Source of the DNA: Pollenia angustigena
Taxonomy: Eukaryota; Arthropoda; Insecta; Diptera; Polleniidae
Direction: 5' to 3'
Length of the DNA stretch: 64,000 nt
Assembly (NCBI GenBank): GCA_930367215.1
Contig: OV884056.1
Location: 319,454,709-319,518,708 of the forward strand
The translations under genes and the position numbers were made by a program. Positions 42,615-53,548 of this stretch are shown here, piece after piece (within the stretch, counting starts at the first letter, position 1; every line of letters begins with the position of its first letter). A model generated the notes under the pieces. It saw nothing but the letters and a program-made list of their open reading frames with translations, did not search any database and was not told the DNA's origin.

Positions 42615-44605
42615 CATTCACCCAGGGTTGTTAGATGTGACGATTTTTCGTCATTTTGACGATTTTTTTGTGAAAATACAGTAAAATGACGATTGATGAT
42701 TTTTAAACTAAAAGTAATAGTGTGTGACGATTTTCTGGCATCAGTAAAACACTTACAAGAAATATGAACTATTATATTGGGAACAGTTCAAAACGTAAAA
42801 ATCATTTTTTGATATACAAAAATTATTGGAAATTAAACAAAAAAAGTTGTTTCCTCTGAGTCTGAGTTCATACGGCTCATGTCTTATTGACAAGATTCTT
42901 CCTTTTTCTTCTTTGAACATGAATTGGCGTTCAAATGAATCATGTCATGTTGACGACATTTTTTTTTACTTTGGATAGTCGTGCGTATGGATGTTTGCTT
43001 TTTTGATATTGAAAACAATAACAAAATTAAACAACGAATGAAAAAGCAAAACGTACCCAACAAACCAAAACGATTTAGAAAAAACTTGTAGCAAGCTTAC
43101 TAACATAAGCCTTAGGCTTAGAAAAGTGCTGTGATTACTTTAATAAAAGGCTTATAAACAATTGTTTAATAATGAAAACTGATCCCTTGGGATAATATTA
43201 GTTGTCTATAAGATAATGTAAGCTTAAAAGTCTAACTATAGAATAAGCTTACAGAAAAATACTTTACTACTCTTTAACAAGATTACATTCTTAACGAACA
43301 CTCTGTTTAAATTTATATGCTATATTTACTAAAAAAATTTTAATTATATAATATTTAATTACTTTTTTTAAATTGTGCACTGTTTAAATCACTTCACTCT
43401 TCGAACAAAACAAAAATACTGAAAACGTTTACAAATCATACAAAATTTAGACACGTTTCAAATAACGGGACATTATTCTCAAAAACACTTACAAAACTAC
43501 AGCAAAATAAGTCATTTGCGATCATATTTGTTGTCGTGTTGTAAGAATCTTTTATGATAATCTTATTCTAAAATTATTTGCATTATGCTCTGCTTTGGTC
43601 TGTTGGGTAAAGACAGTACATGCATCTGTGTACTCGTTTCTTTTCCCCTCGGCTCTCTCGCCTATAAAGTAGCAATCTTGTCAATAAGACATGAGCCGTA
43701 TGAACAGAGACAAACCAGCTGGTTTTCATTAGAAGCACTAGTAATTCGAATTCTACAATTAAATGAATGCCATCGAAACGGCAAAAACTATACACTAGAG
43801 CCCCGAATTGCGTCGGTCCTATTTGGTCCGCTTTTTAAAAATTGGTTTAATCCGATTGGCGTTTTAATGATTTCGATTTGGGTCGCTACATACGATTTCA
43901 TTTTTTTCGCTGAAGTCATAATCATATTTGAAGAATTTTTCTATTTGCGTGTAAAAAGCCGAATTCCCATTTAATTCTGTTAGGTAAGTTATTCTAAGTA
44001 TAGTTGACTGTTAGGAAGTAAGAAGTTAGTTCTTAATAAGAAGTTGTGTAGAAAAAGTGAAGAAAATGCAATCGTTTGGAACTAAAATTGGACGTCATAA
44101 ATCGTTTCAAGTCGGGTAAAAAGACTGTTGATTTAGACAGAACCCTTAGTTTATCACCTTCAACGGTAAAAACAATTTGCATTAGTGATAGCGCTAAAAG
44201 TTAATCATTTAAAGATAGCTCGAGTTAATAGCAAATGAGATTTTATTTTTTATTTAATGTTTTTGTGAATATGGATAAATGAAATAAATAAATGATTGTT
44301 ATGTTTTTATGAAAATATATTTTTTCTTATGTATTTCTTTTCAAATGATAAATATATATCTGCCCACATGCTGAAATAAATAGAATAAAACTTAACAATA
44401 TCACTTTCTTTATCATCAATATAATTTCTAGCTAAAAATTTAGATTTTTGAATCACTCAATGCAATAAATTGTCTCCAATTTGTAAAATTTAAATATTTG
44501 ACGATTTGTTGACGATTTTGTTAACTGTTCATGACGATTTTGACGAATTTTGTTCAAACTTTTGACGATTTTTGAAGAAAAAAGCCTAACAACCCTGCAT
44601 TCACC
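42615..44605 (+). mobile_element. hAT element with perfect TSD CATTCACC, no intact transposase
   Basis: Body 42623-44597 (1,975 bp). Ends CAGGGTTGTTAG on the left and the same on the right (reverse complement). CATTCACC lies at 42615-42622 and 44598-44605. Both subterminal regions are dense in TGACGATTTT (for example 42637-42690 and 44500-44575), likely transposase-binding repeats. A 32-bp perfect inverted pair inside (42866-42897 and 43674-43705, starting GTTCATACGGCTCATGTC) suggests another nested element. A Tigger-like HTH fragment lies at 44086-44204. The 129-codon frame at 43585-43974 has no hAT motif. Confidence 0.8.
44086..44204 (+). pseudogene. CENP-B/Tigger-type helix-turn-helix fragment
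   Basis: One open segment reads KLDVINRFKSGKKTVDL then LSLSPSTVKTICISDSAK and stops at TAA (44202-44204). The pattern (KLxxIxRxxxGxKTxDLARxxxLSxSTVxTI) is that of the N-terminal psq/CENP-B HTH of pogo/Tigger transposases and related domesticated proteins. No DDE domain follows. It sits near the right end of the hAT element, so it is a captured or nested fragment rather than that element's own transposase. Confidence 0.6.
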
Positions 44606-44730
44606 CTTATTGTGTTTGGCGTATTTACGACAGTTTGGTAATAGATTAAAGGAAAAAAGTTCGCGTTCTCTTTAATCTATTACCAAACAGTCGCAGGCGT
44701 ATTTTAAATACGCCAAACACAATAAGGGTG
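44602..44730. mobile_element. Hairpin MITE with CACCCTTATTGTGTTTGGCG ends
   Basis: The arms CACCCTTATTGTGTTTGGCG + TATTT and AGTTTGGTAATAGATTAAAG pair with their reverse complements on the right, leaving a loop of about 18 bases. The right arm has an extra CGCAGGCGTATTTT. The hAT element to the left inserted at the first bases of this MITE, so the hAT TSD (CATTCACC) includes the MITE terminus. Confidence 0.75.
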
Positions 44731-45054
44731 ATTATATATAAGGGGTGTTCCTGTACATACAATTGGTGTCCCAATGTTATTAAAAAGCATTCCCGTGCTC
44801 GAAATTGTGTGTATGGGAGCGATTTTGAGAAACAATTTTGCTCTTCTTCTTGCAAAAAAACAGTCAAAACTTCTTCTTCGGATAGATTGGGTATTTTCAA
44901 ACAATCCGCAGTTGAAAAAATAAACAATCAGCCCAATTATGGATAAAAAATTCCCCGGGAGTTTCCGCCCTTCTCCCACTTTTTCTATTCTAATTCCATT
45001 ACAAAAATGGGAAAAAGGAAAAAACTTCCGTTGAATTTGTATTCATGATTAGGC
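44731..45054. other. Unassigned; overlapping opposite-strand open frames
   Basis: Three overlapping frames (44646-44927 minus, 44704-44979 minus, 44728-44946 plus) share this stretch, part of which belongs to the hairpin MITE. None shows a recognisable domain. Cys/Lys-rich spelling on the plus strand (CSSSCKKTVKTSSSDRLG) is probably chance, and no support for a gene was found. Confidence 0.3.
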
Positions 45055-45140
45055 CCCAGCTAGCAAAGGCTGTTTGTTAGACGATTATGTTTAGAATACA
45101 ACTCCTAAAAGAATCTTCTGATGATTATCTGAAGATTAAC
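45055..45140 (-). mobile_element. End fragment of the CCCAGCTAGC element
   Basis: CCCAGCTAGCAAAGGCTGTT, GTTAGACGATTATG and AGAATCTTCTGATGATTATC match, in reverse complement, the right end of the element at 55671-56390. It preserves the terminal CCCAGCTAGC that the other copies have lost on this side, showing that the family has inverted CCCAGCTAGCA ends. Confidence 0.65.
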
Positions 45141-45321
45141 AAAAACAAAAAAAATTTAATTTTTTTTTATTCTATTATTAATTTTAAGTCTCTATTAAAG
45201 TTGTTACTATTATGATAATATACAGATTTAAAGCCAAACACTCTTCGAAAAAAACCTTTATAAAACTGAGGGTATCTTTTATGGTCCCATATTTAATACA
45301 TTTAAGTAAACAAATTTATTC

Positions 45322-46035
45322 ACTACTAAAAATTATACTCATAGAATGCATCGGTATATTGATGATGCCCTAACATCAGAATTGTGACATCAATGTTATT
45401 ACAAATGTTATCAATCAGGCAAAAAGTGACATCAATCCAATGACGAATGTCATATGAAAATTTTGTCATACTTTATGCGTCATCTATGCTATGACTTGTC
45501 TGTAGTCAATGCCACATTTTGTGTATTTTTAAGATTATTTTCATGTTAAAAAAAATAGAAAGCAAAAATTCCCATATTCTTTTTGTTTAAATAATTTAGT
45601 TAAATACATCAAATTTTTACGGTACAATGATTACGAAAACCATATCGGGCATGCTGCTGCTGTCTTGTAATTGAGAGTTCTTCTGTAAGCTAAGAGCGGT
45701 ATACAACGAAAGTGAAACCAATTTGTGTAACAGGTAAGTAAAAAATAATATTCTCTCACTTTGACTTTAGTCAATCCCCATGACTCAATTTAATGAAAAG
45801 TGTCAGCCTAATAAGTCCTTTCTCCGATGATTTTGAGTCATCGCACTGATGACATTTTTTTATTTAACTGACTTCGATTCGACATTTCTGTGATGTCGAT
45901 ATGTTATCCCATTAACGACATAATTTCACCTGATGACAATTTGGTCAAGTGATGTTAAGGCTGTCATCACAATGATGAAAAGGGGTCAAAAACAGAGATA
46001 TTTGTCATAGACAAAATGCGCATTTTTTATCAGTG
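45322..46035. mobile_element. TIR-like element dense in TGATGACA/TGTCATCA motifs
   Basis: Weak ends CACTACTAAAAAT and (reverse complement) CACTGATAAAAAAT. Between them are more than a dozen GATGACA, TGACATCA or GTCATC-type words, for example ATTGATGATGCCCTAACATC at 45358 and CTGATGACATTTTTTTATTT at 45848. The middle (45590-45660) is homologous in inverted form to 61690-61790 (ACGAAAACCATATCGGGC, TTGATGTA, TTTAACTAAATAATT), linking it to the element at 61281. No TSD was fixed. Confidence 0.55.
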
Positions 46036-46152
46036 TTTTAGAAATATCATCAAAAAGTCCATGAAAAATGTTTAAAGCCGATAAAGAAGAAGAGAAAATT
46101 AAGTGCTGTACTTAAAGTAACTTTAACAGATAAAGTTATTTGTAAAAGAAAC

Positions 46153-46334
46153 TACACAGAAAAAATTCTCGCCAAAATATTTAATTGTTCATATTATTAT
46201 TTAATACAACTAACAAATAAAAGTATAAATATTTTACTGATACCATCAATTGGGTTACTGGTGCACACTGAATACATTTTTTAATTACAATCACAAATTT
46301 TGTATTGAATTCAATTTTTATTTTTTTCGGTGTA
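46153..46334. mobile_element. TA-flanked MITE, CACAGAAAAAA ends (178 bp)
   Basis: Body 46155-46332. Ends CACAGAAAAAATTC and (reverse complement) CACCGAAAAAAATA lie between TA dinucleotides. It is AT-rich and non-coding. Same terminal consensus as 18490-21254, 38021-38184 and 61281-62096. Confidence 0.7.
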
Positions 46335-47940
46335 TAGTTGAAGTGCTTTCAAAGAAACTATTTCAGAAAATAATTAAAAAAAAAAAACATTATACGGTTT
46401 AACTTCAATAAACACCAACCAATCAACATTGCGATTTTTCTTCTTTACAACTTCCAATAGCTTAGAATAATAAGCAGTGCTGCCTGTAGGGCATTCTATT
46501 TGTTTTTCCTTTCATTCAAACTTAGTAGGAGGTTAAAAATGTATTCACCACTCGCCGTATCAGAGTTAAAACCAACATGATGTTCGTATAATTATAACAA
46601 TAAACATGTGACATTTGAAAGCGGCAGCAGTATTGTATTTGAAAAATCTAAACAAAACACACATTTTTTACACATGTACATATGTAAAGTAACAAAAGGA
46701 TAACAAAGGATAATAGTTGAAAAAATAGTACGCGCCATAATTATACTATAGCACAATCGGCAATTGAACGACCAAACCAACCGACCACCTCCAATGTTTC
46801 GGAATTATGCACACGTTAATATTTGGTTGCCTTTGTAGTTGTTGTTGTTGTTGTTCCCTTTTCATATGAATACGTGTGTATTTGCAACACTTGAAGCGTA
46901 AAATTTGACAAGAAATAACAAAAAAAAAAAAAAATTAAACGAGTCAAAAGTTAAAAATAGTTTACTTTAATGTCACCACATGAGGGACACATGAACCCAT
47001 AAGAAAGAAAAAAATAATATAAAATTCAAATAGAATCAGCAATAACAACAACAAAACTAAAACCCTCCAACTGAAAAGTGCAAAACTTAAAAAAGAAATG
47101 CATGTTTCAATATGGTTTTTCTAAATTTAAAACTCCTTTAACTGCATGTAGTCAGACAAGACGTCTGTCATTTGTCAGTGTGTTTGTCAGAAAAACTTCC
47201 TGTTGTTTGCAAATAGAGGGGGTTCAAGAAATGTAATTGCTCTAGTTAAAATTTTCGTTTTCAGTGCGCGCATTTATAAAGTTTTGAGTGGGAGAGGTCA
47301 AGGATTATTATTATTAGGAATAGCGAGGGGTTGTAAAAATAAATTAATATTTTTTACTCGAATTTATGTAATTTTAATGGTTGAGTCATACCATTGAGAA
47401 TTATACAGTTTAAGCTGTACAGTAGACTGGTCGCATCTTGTATGGGATTTTTTTTTTTTTAAATTTAATTGTTTGCGCTGCTTAAAATATGAGGTTTGGT
47501 GTAAGAAATCATGATCTAATTTTTCAGGTCAATCCGACGGTGCCTAGCCGTGCCGGGTGGGGCCCAAAGTTCCCCATATTATAAAAAAAAAAACATCTTT
47601 TCTATCAGATCTTTATAGTTATACTAGTTGAAAAGCCGAAAATCAAAAATATGGCTTCGTTACGATCTTCCGCAGAGAAAGTACTTCAAGTGTGCCAAAT
47701 TTCAGCTTCCTATGTCATCAGGTGGCTTCAGAAAGTTGCGGAAAGAATAGGACATACATGCAAACATCCTGACATACTAAGAAATTATATATTTGATAGA
47801 TAGATTAACATATGTTCGCGCAACTCAAAAACGCTTTAGCTTATTGAAAAACTAAAAAAGCCGAAATTACGCAATAAAATTTACTTTAAGAAAGGTAAAA
47901 CGTTTTTCTTATACGCGCAGTCGTTTTAGAAACATGATTT
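46335..47940. other. Unassigned stretch
   Basis: Includes a short (GTT)n run at 46837-46853. The part at 47490-47720 (CCGACGGTGCCTAGCCGTGC, CTTCCTATGTCATCAGGTGG) is GC-richer and looks like old repeat sequence I cannot name. No gene. Confidence 0.35.
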
Positions 47941-48368
47941 TTTTCTGGAAAAAAAAAACAATTTTTTTATTAAAATTTCGGAATTTTTGTTTTTAAAAAT
48001 TCATAAAAAATTTAAAAATGCAGCTATGCTTCTAGTTTTATGCAGACATATAAAAAACAACATTGCAAACAAAACAAGCTATAAATGATTAAAATCTGTA
48101 AACAACTTTTGATTTTATGTATTCACAAAAGAAAGATGTGGCGGTTTAATAAAATTCTTAAATTAATTAAAAATTTTCGTCTTTTGTGAATACATAAAAT
48201 CAAAAGTTTTTAACAGATTTTAATCATTTATAGCTTGTTTTATTTGCAATGTTTTTTTTATATGTCTGCATAAAATTAGAAGCATAGCTGCATTTTTAAA
48301 TTTTTTATGAATTTTTAAAAACAAAAATTCCGAAATTTTAATAAAAAAATTATTTTTTTTCCAGAAAA
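47941..48368. repeat. Long inverted repeat, about 190-bp arms, 49-bp spacer
   Basis: Left arm 47941-48131 and right arm 48181-48368 are near-perfect reverse complements, with a few single-base changes and small indels. Both outer edges read TTTTCTGG followed by A or T runs. Inner edges are ATTCACAAAAG / CTTTTGTGAAT. The spacer is 48132-48180. A transcript would form a stem of about 185 bp. No TSD was noticed, so it is either an old fold-back MITE or a locus-specific inverted duplication. Confidence 0.85.
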
Positions 48369-49129
48369 AAAAAATTACACTCTACATTTTTATTTATTAA
48401 AATGTCTATACTTGAACCGTTCAATTAAATCATTTTATTTAGAAACTTCATAAGACAAAGAAAACAAATTATTAGAAAGCAGCAATCAAGATACTTACTA
48501 TTCTTTTGTATGTGAAATATAATCAGGCCTGTCACAGAAATCAATTCCGATCGAATAGCTGGAGGCAAATTACGGCATCCGATATCGATTGAAATTAAAA
48601 TTTCGATCAATATCAGTTACCCCCTATTTTACTACTGGGTGTACAACTTAAAAAAGGCGGAATTCACAACATATCGTCGCGTTTCTTCTTAAACCACGTA
48701 AGCGCCAACTACTCATTTTCAGAAAACAAAAAAAAAAAACTTAACTTTTTAAATATGGGGTTTGAAACAAAATTACTAAATATGGCTTTGCGACTGTCTG
48801 AAGGGTGTTAAAATATTTGTTGAACAAATTTGTTACTCAAAAGTTACTGTTGCCAAATTTGTCGCTTACTTTAAATAAACAGCCTGGTCCACGATGTATA
48901 CCGTTCGTTCGTTTGAATTTTCAACGAAAAATAGCTCCCACTAAAAATTTTCAACAACTAAAGTTGTTTTGCCTTCAGCGAAATCGGGCAACGCCGCTGA
49001 TGTTAAAATATAGATAGAATATAAGAAATCGTTTGCAGGAAATTTGGTTTAGTTCTGAAATTTGAAAAAAGTACAGCTTAAACTTATCGAATGGCCAGCG
49101 AAGCTTAACATGAATATGTTCTATTGACT
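48369..49129. other. Unassigned stretch with a possible decayed TIR element
   Basis: CAGGCCTGTCACAGAAATCA near 48525 followed by clustered ATCGAT-like words looks like a hAT-type end, but no partner end was found. At 48925-48985, CTTCAGCGAAATCGGGCAAC resembles the inverted repeat at 13303. No gene. Confidence 0.35.
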
Positions 49130-51175
49130 TTAACGTTTGAGAGATGGTTCATTCGCCAGCAACCGATCAGCAGCCGTGTTCTGTAGCACGCTTAGCTAAA
49201 TCTCGATCGCTAAAATGCCTTAAAGAATACAAAATTTAAATATTTAAAGTTTATTATTATGACATTAAAAGTTTAAATTTTTATGGCATCCCAAAAAACA
49301 CGAAATCAAACCTTTGATATAAAATGACTTTATCATTTGACTTCAAACACAATTCTCAAATTCTCAAATGCTTTTCAATTGTTTGTTTTTAACATTTTGA
49401 TTCAAATTGATAATGACTTGAAAATAAACATTTGACATTATTTGTTTTATCAATTTGATGACAAATTGGTATTTAATGTTAAATTCAAATCAAAATACTA
49501 AAGCGAAAAAGAAATATAGACATTAAAAATGGCGATTAAAGTAAAATTTTTACTTCTTGGTTAAATGTGTTTAACAAGTGAACGATTTATTTCTTGTGGA
49601 AAACAAAAATTATTTCTGAGTACATAATTACAATGATTAAGAATACGAATTTAAAAAATATAAAACGGGAAAGTGAAGAAATTATAAGTTTGTTGCATGA
49701 TCGCGGTGCTACAATCCTTAAAATAAATGGGAGCCAATTATTTCGTCTTTCCAAGAATTAGAGGTCGAAGAGAACATTATTTTATTTTAGCTATGTTGCC
49801 GAATATTTATCTCACAGTCTATTAAAATAAATAATGAATTTAAATAAAAAAATAAAGATTTTTATTTAAGCCTCGTTCACAATAGGCAGCAACATTTTCG
49901 CTAGTGTTAATAATAGAGCAACAATTTTTTTTTCCCGACCACACACATTTAAAATAAAGAAAATGGTTGCAAATTTTACACAGGACAATACGTATTTTTT
50001 ATTATTTCTTGGAACATTTGTTAAAATTTTCATTAAAAACTAAATAAAATTTCATACAAATTGTTGCTGAAGTTCTAGTTGACTCAACTTTTAAAAAAAA
50101 CTTTAGTTACATTTTTGTTTATAAAATAAAAGAAAAATATATATTAAATACTTTGGGAAGAAATAAGATAGAAGAAAAAACGAAACTGTTGTTCCGATTG
50201 TGAACAAAGATTTATGTTCCACATTGCATTATAATTCACATTTGAGAATTATGTTCGAAAGCAAGTTGAAAATAAAGGCATTTTTCAATTTGAAAATAAT
50301 TTCCCCTTTTTCAAACGTTTGTCGTTTGAGAAAACATTTGATTTTAAATAATATTTTAATTTGAAATCAAACCTCCGTGGTTGTTGGGACAGCAAAATTT
50401 AGCAATGCACATTACAGAATTGCATTTGTAGCCAAAAATCGCTAAATCAACTTTATAGATTTTTAGCGATAGTGATTTAGCTTTGGCGAATTACAGAATA
50501 CGGCTGCAGGTCGTCCAAAAAAGTTATGAATTGGAGGGAGTTATTACTCCATGCAGATTGTTGTCTAAGTCAAAAATAGCAAGAAAAACTAACTGGTACT
50601 TAAATCACTTCCAAGTACCAGTTTTAAAACGTTTGCAGGCGCATTCGCTAAAGCCCAGAGACGTAAAAAAACCGATTTTAAATATCGGAAATTGTACTGA
50701 AGGCCATTAAAGGAAGCCATTTGTGCATCTAATAATTACTGACGATGAAAAATCAATCCATAATGAAGACTTAATAGCCGAATCAACGCTTTAGCCATAA
50801 CAATGTCGCTAAGGCTATGCTCTATATTAAGTGGCACAAAAAACTTCAGACATTATGACAGACGATCATATACCGAACACAATATATTCGATTGCAAAGT
50901 ACAGAATATGCGACTAGACTTGGCAACGGTCGGCCACCCACCCGATAGTTCCGACTATTATTTGTGCTGGACGATGCTAAGCGCTCTTATTGGAATACGC
51001 TTCACTTCGAAAAAGGGTTTCCGAAATTGGCTTTATTATTAAGAAAATGTGCAATTCTTTTGGCGTGAAATCAAATGTTACCAGAAATATGGATTAATGG
51101 TTATTTCTTTTCTACAAAAAATGTGGCGTTTTATTTAAATAAATTTAATTCGTTTTTCGTTTATTAAAAATGCTT
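49130..51175 (+). pseudogene. mariner transposase pseudogene split by a TIR element
   Basis: Left piece 49130-49170 and right piece 50507-51175. Joining across the insertion gives the codons for SGRP, the usual GRP linker after the N-terminal HTH. The right piece, over three frames, contains LKPRDVKKPI, RKPFVHLIITDDEKSIHNED (usual GDEKW first-Asp motif altered to DDEKS), SSDYYL and IRFTSKKGFRNWLYY, then FFW-like and KYG remnants. The order matches mariner-family (SETMAR-like) transposases of about 345 residues. Many stops and frameshifts are present and the GDEKW Trp is lost, so it cannot be active. Confidence 0.8.
49168..50509. mobile_element. CAGCCGTRTTC-ended TIR element (copy 2), CAG duplication
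   Basis: Body 49171-50506 (1,336 bp). Ends CAGCCGTGTTCTGTAGCACG and (reverse complement) CAGCCGTATTCTGTAATTCG share the later GCTAAATC and ATCGCTAAAA words. The flanking CAG on both sides is a 3-bp duplication, proven by the restored SGRP coding of the mariner host. The interior is rich in TTGAAAATCAAATG-like words in both orientations (49310-49500 and 50235-50375). No transposase. Confidence 0.8.
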
Positions 51176-51277
51176 TGCTCTGACCCTTACTAATGGCATA
51201 AGGCATTACACTTTAGGCCCCGTATTAAACGACAGTGTTGACAATGCCCTGTAAAAAGTTGACTTTTATTTGTATAC

Positions 51278-51543
51278 TATATCGAGCCCTTACCGCGAAT
51301 AATGTAAGCGCCAAAACCCAAATTCTACAGGATAGTGTTTTTTCTATTTTATTTCATATGAATTTTGTATGAAATTTGTCGCTTACAATAAAATTGTTTT
51401 TGCTATAAAATCGTAACGGTACCTTATGTGACCATGAAATTTTAGGAGATGAAGCAAGTGTTGCCAATAAAGTCATTTATTAAAAAAAACGAAAATTGAA
51501 AATGTTGTCGCTTACGTTATTTTCGCGGTTAGGGCTCGATATA
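51278..51543 (-). mobile_element. TA-flanked MITE, TCGAGCCCTAACCGCG family (copy 3, complete)
   Basis: Body 51282-51539 between TA dinucleotides. Reverse-complement collinear with 4047-4305 throughout. The right TIR reads GCGGTTAGGGCTCGA, closest to the family consensus of the three copies. Confidence 0.85.
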
Positions 51544-52998
51544 ATGCCCAATTTTCAGGATAGTATTTAAATCTATATTAAGTTAATTTTCATAACAAAC
51601 TTAAATCGTATTTAAATACAGATTTGTTTTTTGAGTTTTATTTGAAAAGTCTTATTTAATTAAGACAAAAGTATGGTAGCACTACTAAATACAAAAAAAA
51701 AAAACAATATAAAAAAGTGTATTTATTTACAAGGTGGTCTGTATTGTTGTTGTATTGTTGTGAAGTTATATAAAATCGTCCCTAATCAGGGACAGTAAAA
51801 CTTTAAAATTTTAATAGTTATTTCTTCTGTTATTTTATAGTTAAAAACGAAGAATGCATTTCATTGTTAAAGTTAGGTTGTAGGTGATATAAAATTTAAG
51901 TGCATTCGGTGTTATAAAATTGTTTTTAAAAAATCGTAAAATCAAAAAGTCTTGAAAACTTGATGTCAATAAATCGGTAATCTGGCAAAGTTATTTTCTT
52001 GTTTACATTAATATTTTATGAAAAAACAAGCAAAAGAAATTGGAATTTCGTCATTCAACACTATTCAACAAATTTTTTGATTTACATATGTTTTTTAATA
52101 TTTTGAAGAACAGACTTGTCAGCTGTTGAAAACTGGCCGATCTAATTTTGTGTTTTGTTCTTGTTAAATAAGAAATTGTATTATTAGAATGTTAGCAAGA
52201 CATTTGAAACAGGCACCTTTTAACAAGGTGGCCATAAGATAGGTCCACGACTGCCCAGCATTCCCTAATTAAAACACTCGAAAATTTGTTTGTTAACACT
52301 GTAGTTTAGGGTCGTGCTTTTTACCTCTTAATCATATGCAAATATTATTCAATTGTTGAATGTTTGTCTTTCTAATAAAAACATTTTTGTTTAAGGGGGC
52401 ATATTGTAAAAAGTAGAATTTAAAGATTTAATTTAAATTATTTTTATGTACGAACAAAAATTTTCTCTATTTTTTTTATATTTTGTTTTTAATTTTTCAC
52501 GTCTTTATTGCCCAATCATAACAGTTTTATATAAAAAAAAATTTGGCACAACAGCCTCCACTATTTGAATTGATAAAGAAATGGGGTCACACACATACAC
52601 ATCGATTAAGTCAAATAAAAAATGAGTACCAGTGAAGAAAAAAAAACTCAAATTAAACTACACTAACAATTTTAAGATTGAAATTTGAACAACTATTAGT
52701 TTTTAAATAATAAACACATACAAATTTGCAAAATTATGTCAGAAGGTTTTCGGTCGTGGTCGATGGTTTTTATTTATTTTGCAATTAATTGGCGCCATAT
52801 GGGGAGATTACGTTTAGGGAATTCTATAACGGCTGGGGAATAGAAAATATTTTTTTCCAAATTGTACGTTTTTATTATTTCTGTGGTCACAAGCGATAAC
52901 CGCCTAAGTCGACTTAAGAAACAATTGAGTTTTTATTTGTTTTTATTAAATATTTCTGAAATAAATGCAACTTTCAAAAAATTACAAAAAATTTACAG
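51544..52998. other. AT-rich unassigned stretch
   Basis: No gene, RNA or recognised repeat. Low-complexity A runs near 51695 and 52640. Confidence 0.4.
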
Positions 52999-53054
52999 CC
53001 CGTTCATCGATTTCGAACGTTAACAAACGTTCACATTCGAAATCGTTAAACAGG
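52999..53054. mobile_element. MITE, CCTGTTYAWCGATTTCG family (copy C, shortened)
   Basis: Only the two TIRs remain, back to back: CCCGTTCATCGATTTCGAAC and the reverse complement of CCTGTTTAACGATTTCGAAT. The internal part present at 13645-13777 has been deleted. Confidence 0.7.
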
Positions 53055-53174
53055 CAGGTAATTTAACAATTCCACAAAGAATTCGATATTATCGATAGTT
53101 TGTCCAAGCTATAGAAAATATCGAATGTTGCGACTATCGATAGTTTGTCATTTCTATCCCGTATATTTGCAAAA

Positions 53175-53548
53175 ATAAAAAATTATGAAGAGTTCTCCCT
53201 GGTGGTCCTATTTTTTTGGAAAATGCATAGCTTGTGTCCGTACAAATATGGATCCACCTGTTTTAAATTTCATTAAAATCTGTTTAAGAGTTTCTATTGC
53301 CCCCTATCTCCCCTCGTGGCACTACGATTTGACTCATTTTCAATAGGCTTGATCCTTGTGTCAATAAAAACCTATGTGCCTCGTTTTATTAAATTATTGC
53401 GACCTGTACTTTGCGCAAAATGTTACATGGACAGCCAGCCAGCCGGACGGACATCGTTAGATCAACTAAGAAAGTGATTTTGAGTCGATAAGGTAGGTCA
53501 TCAGCACAAATGCATAATACCCTCTCCACTATTGTGGTGTGGGTATAA
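53175..53548 (+). repeat. Family A repeat, head missing
   Basis: Collinear in reverse orientation with 7075-7500: CTCATTTTCAATAGGCTTGA, GCGACCTGTACTTTGCGCAA, CAGCCAGCCGGACGGACATC and the tail ATACCCTCTCCACTATTGTG. The head AACAAGTAAGAAAG is absent. Confidence 0.75.

Noticed and set aside
43585..43974. 129-codon open frame on the plus strand
   Set aside because: It lies inside the hAT element 42623-44597 and overlaps one arm of an inverted repeat, has an opposite-strand frame over the same bases, and contains no hAT or other transposase motif.
44646..44979. Cluster of overlapping frames on both strands near 44.8 kb
   Set aside because: They start in a hairpin MITE and overlap each other on both strands. 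There are no splice signals or domains.
45640..45736. Possible 5' exon ending in a strong donor (AACAG|GTAAGTAAAA)
   Set aside because: The donor-like site lies in the interior of a TIR-like element, in sequence that is also present at 61.7 kb. It is better explained as repeat sequence.
48490..48540. Possible minus-strand micro-exon between TTTCTGTGACAG and GTAAGTATC
   Set aside because: The acceptor side coincides with a CAGGCCTGTCAC transposon-like terminus, and the exon would be only 30 bp. No other support was found.
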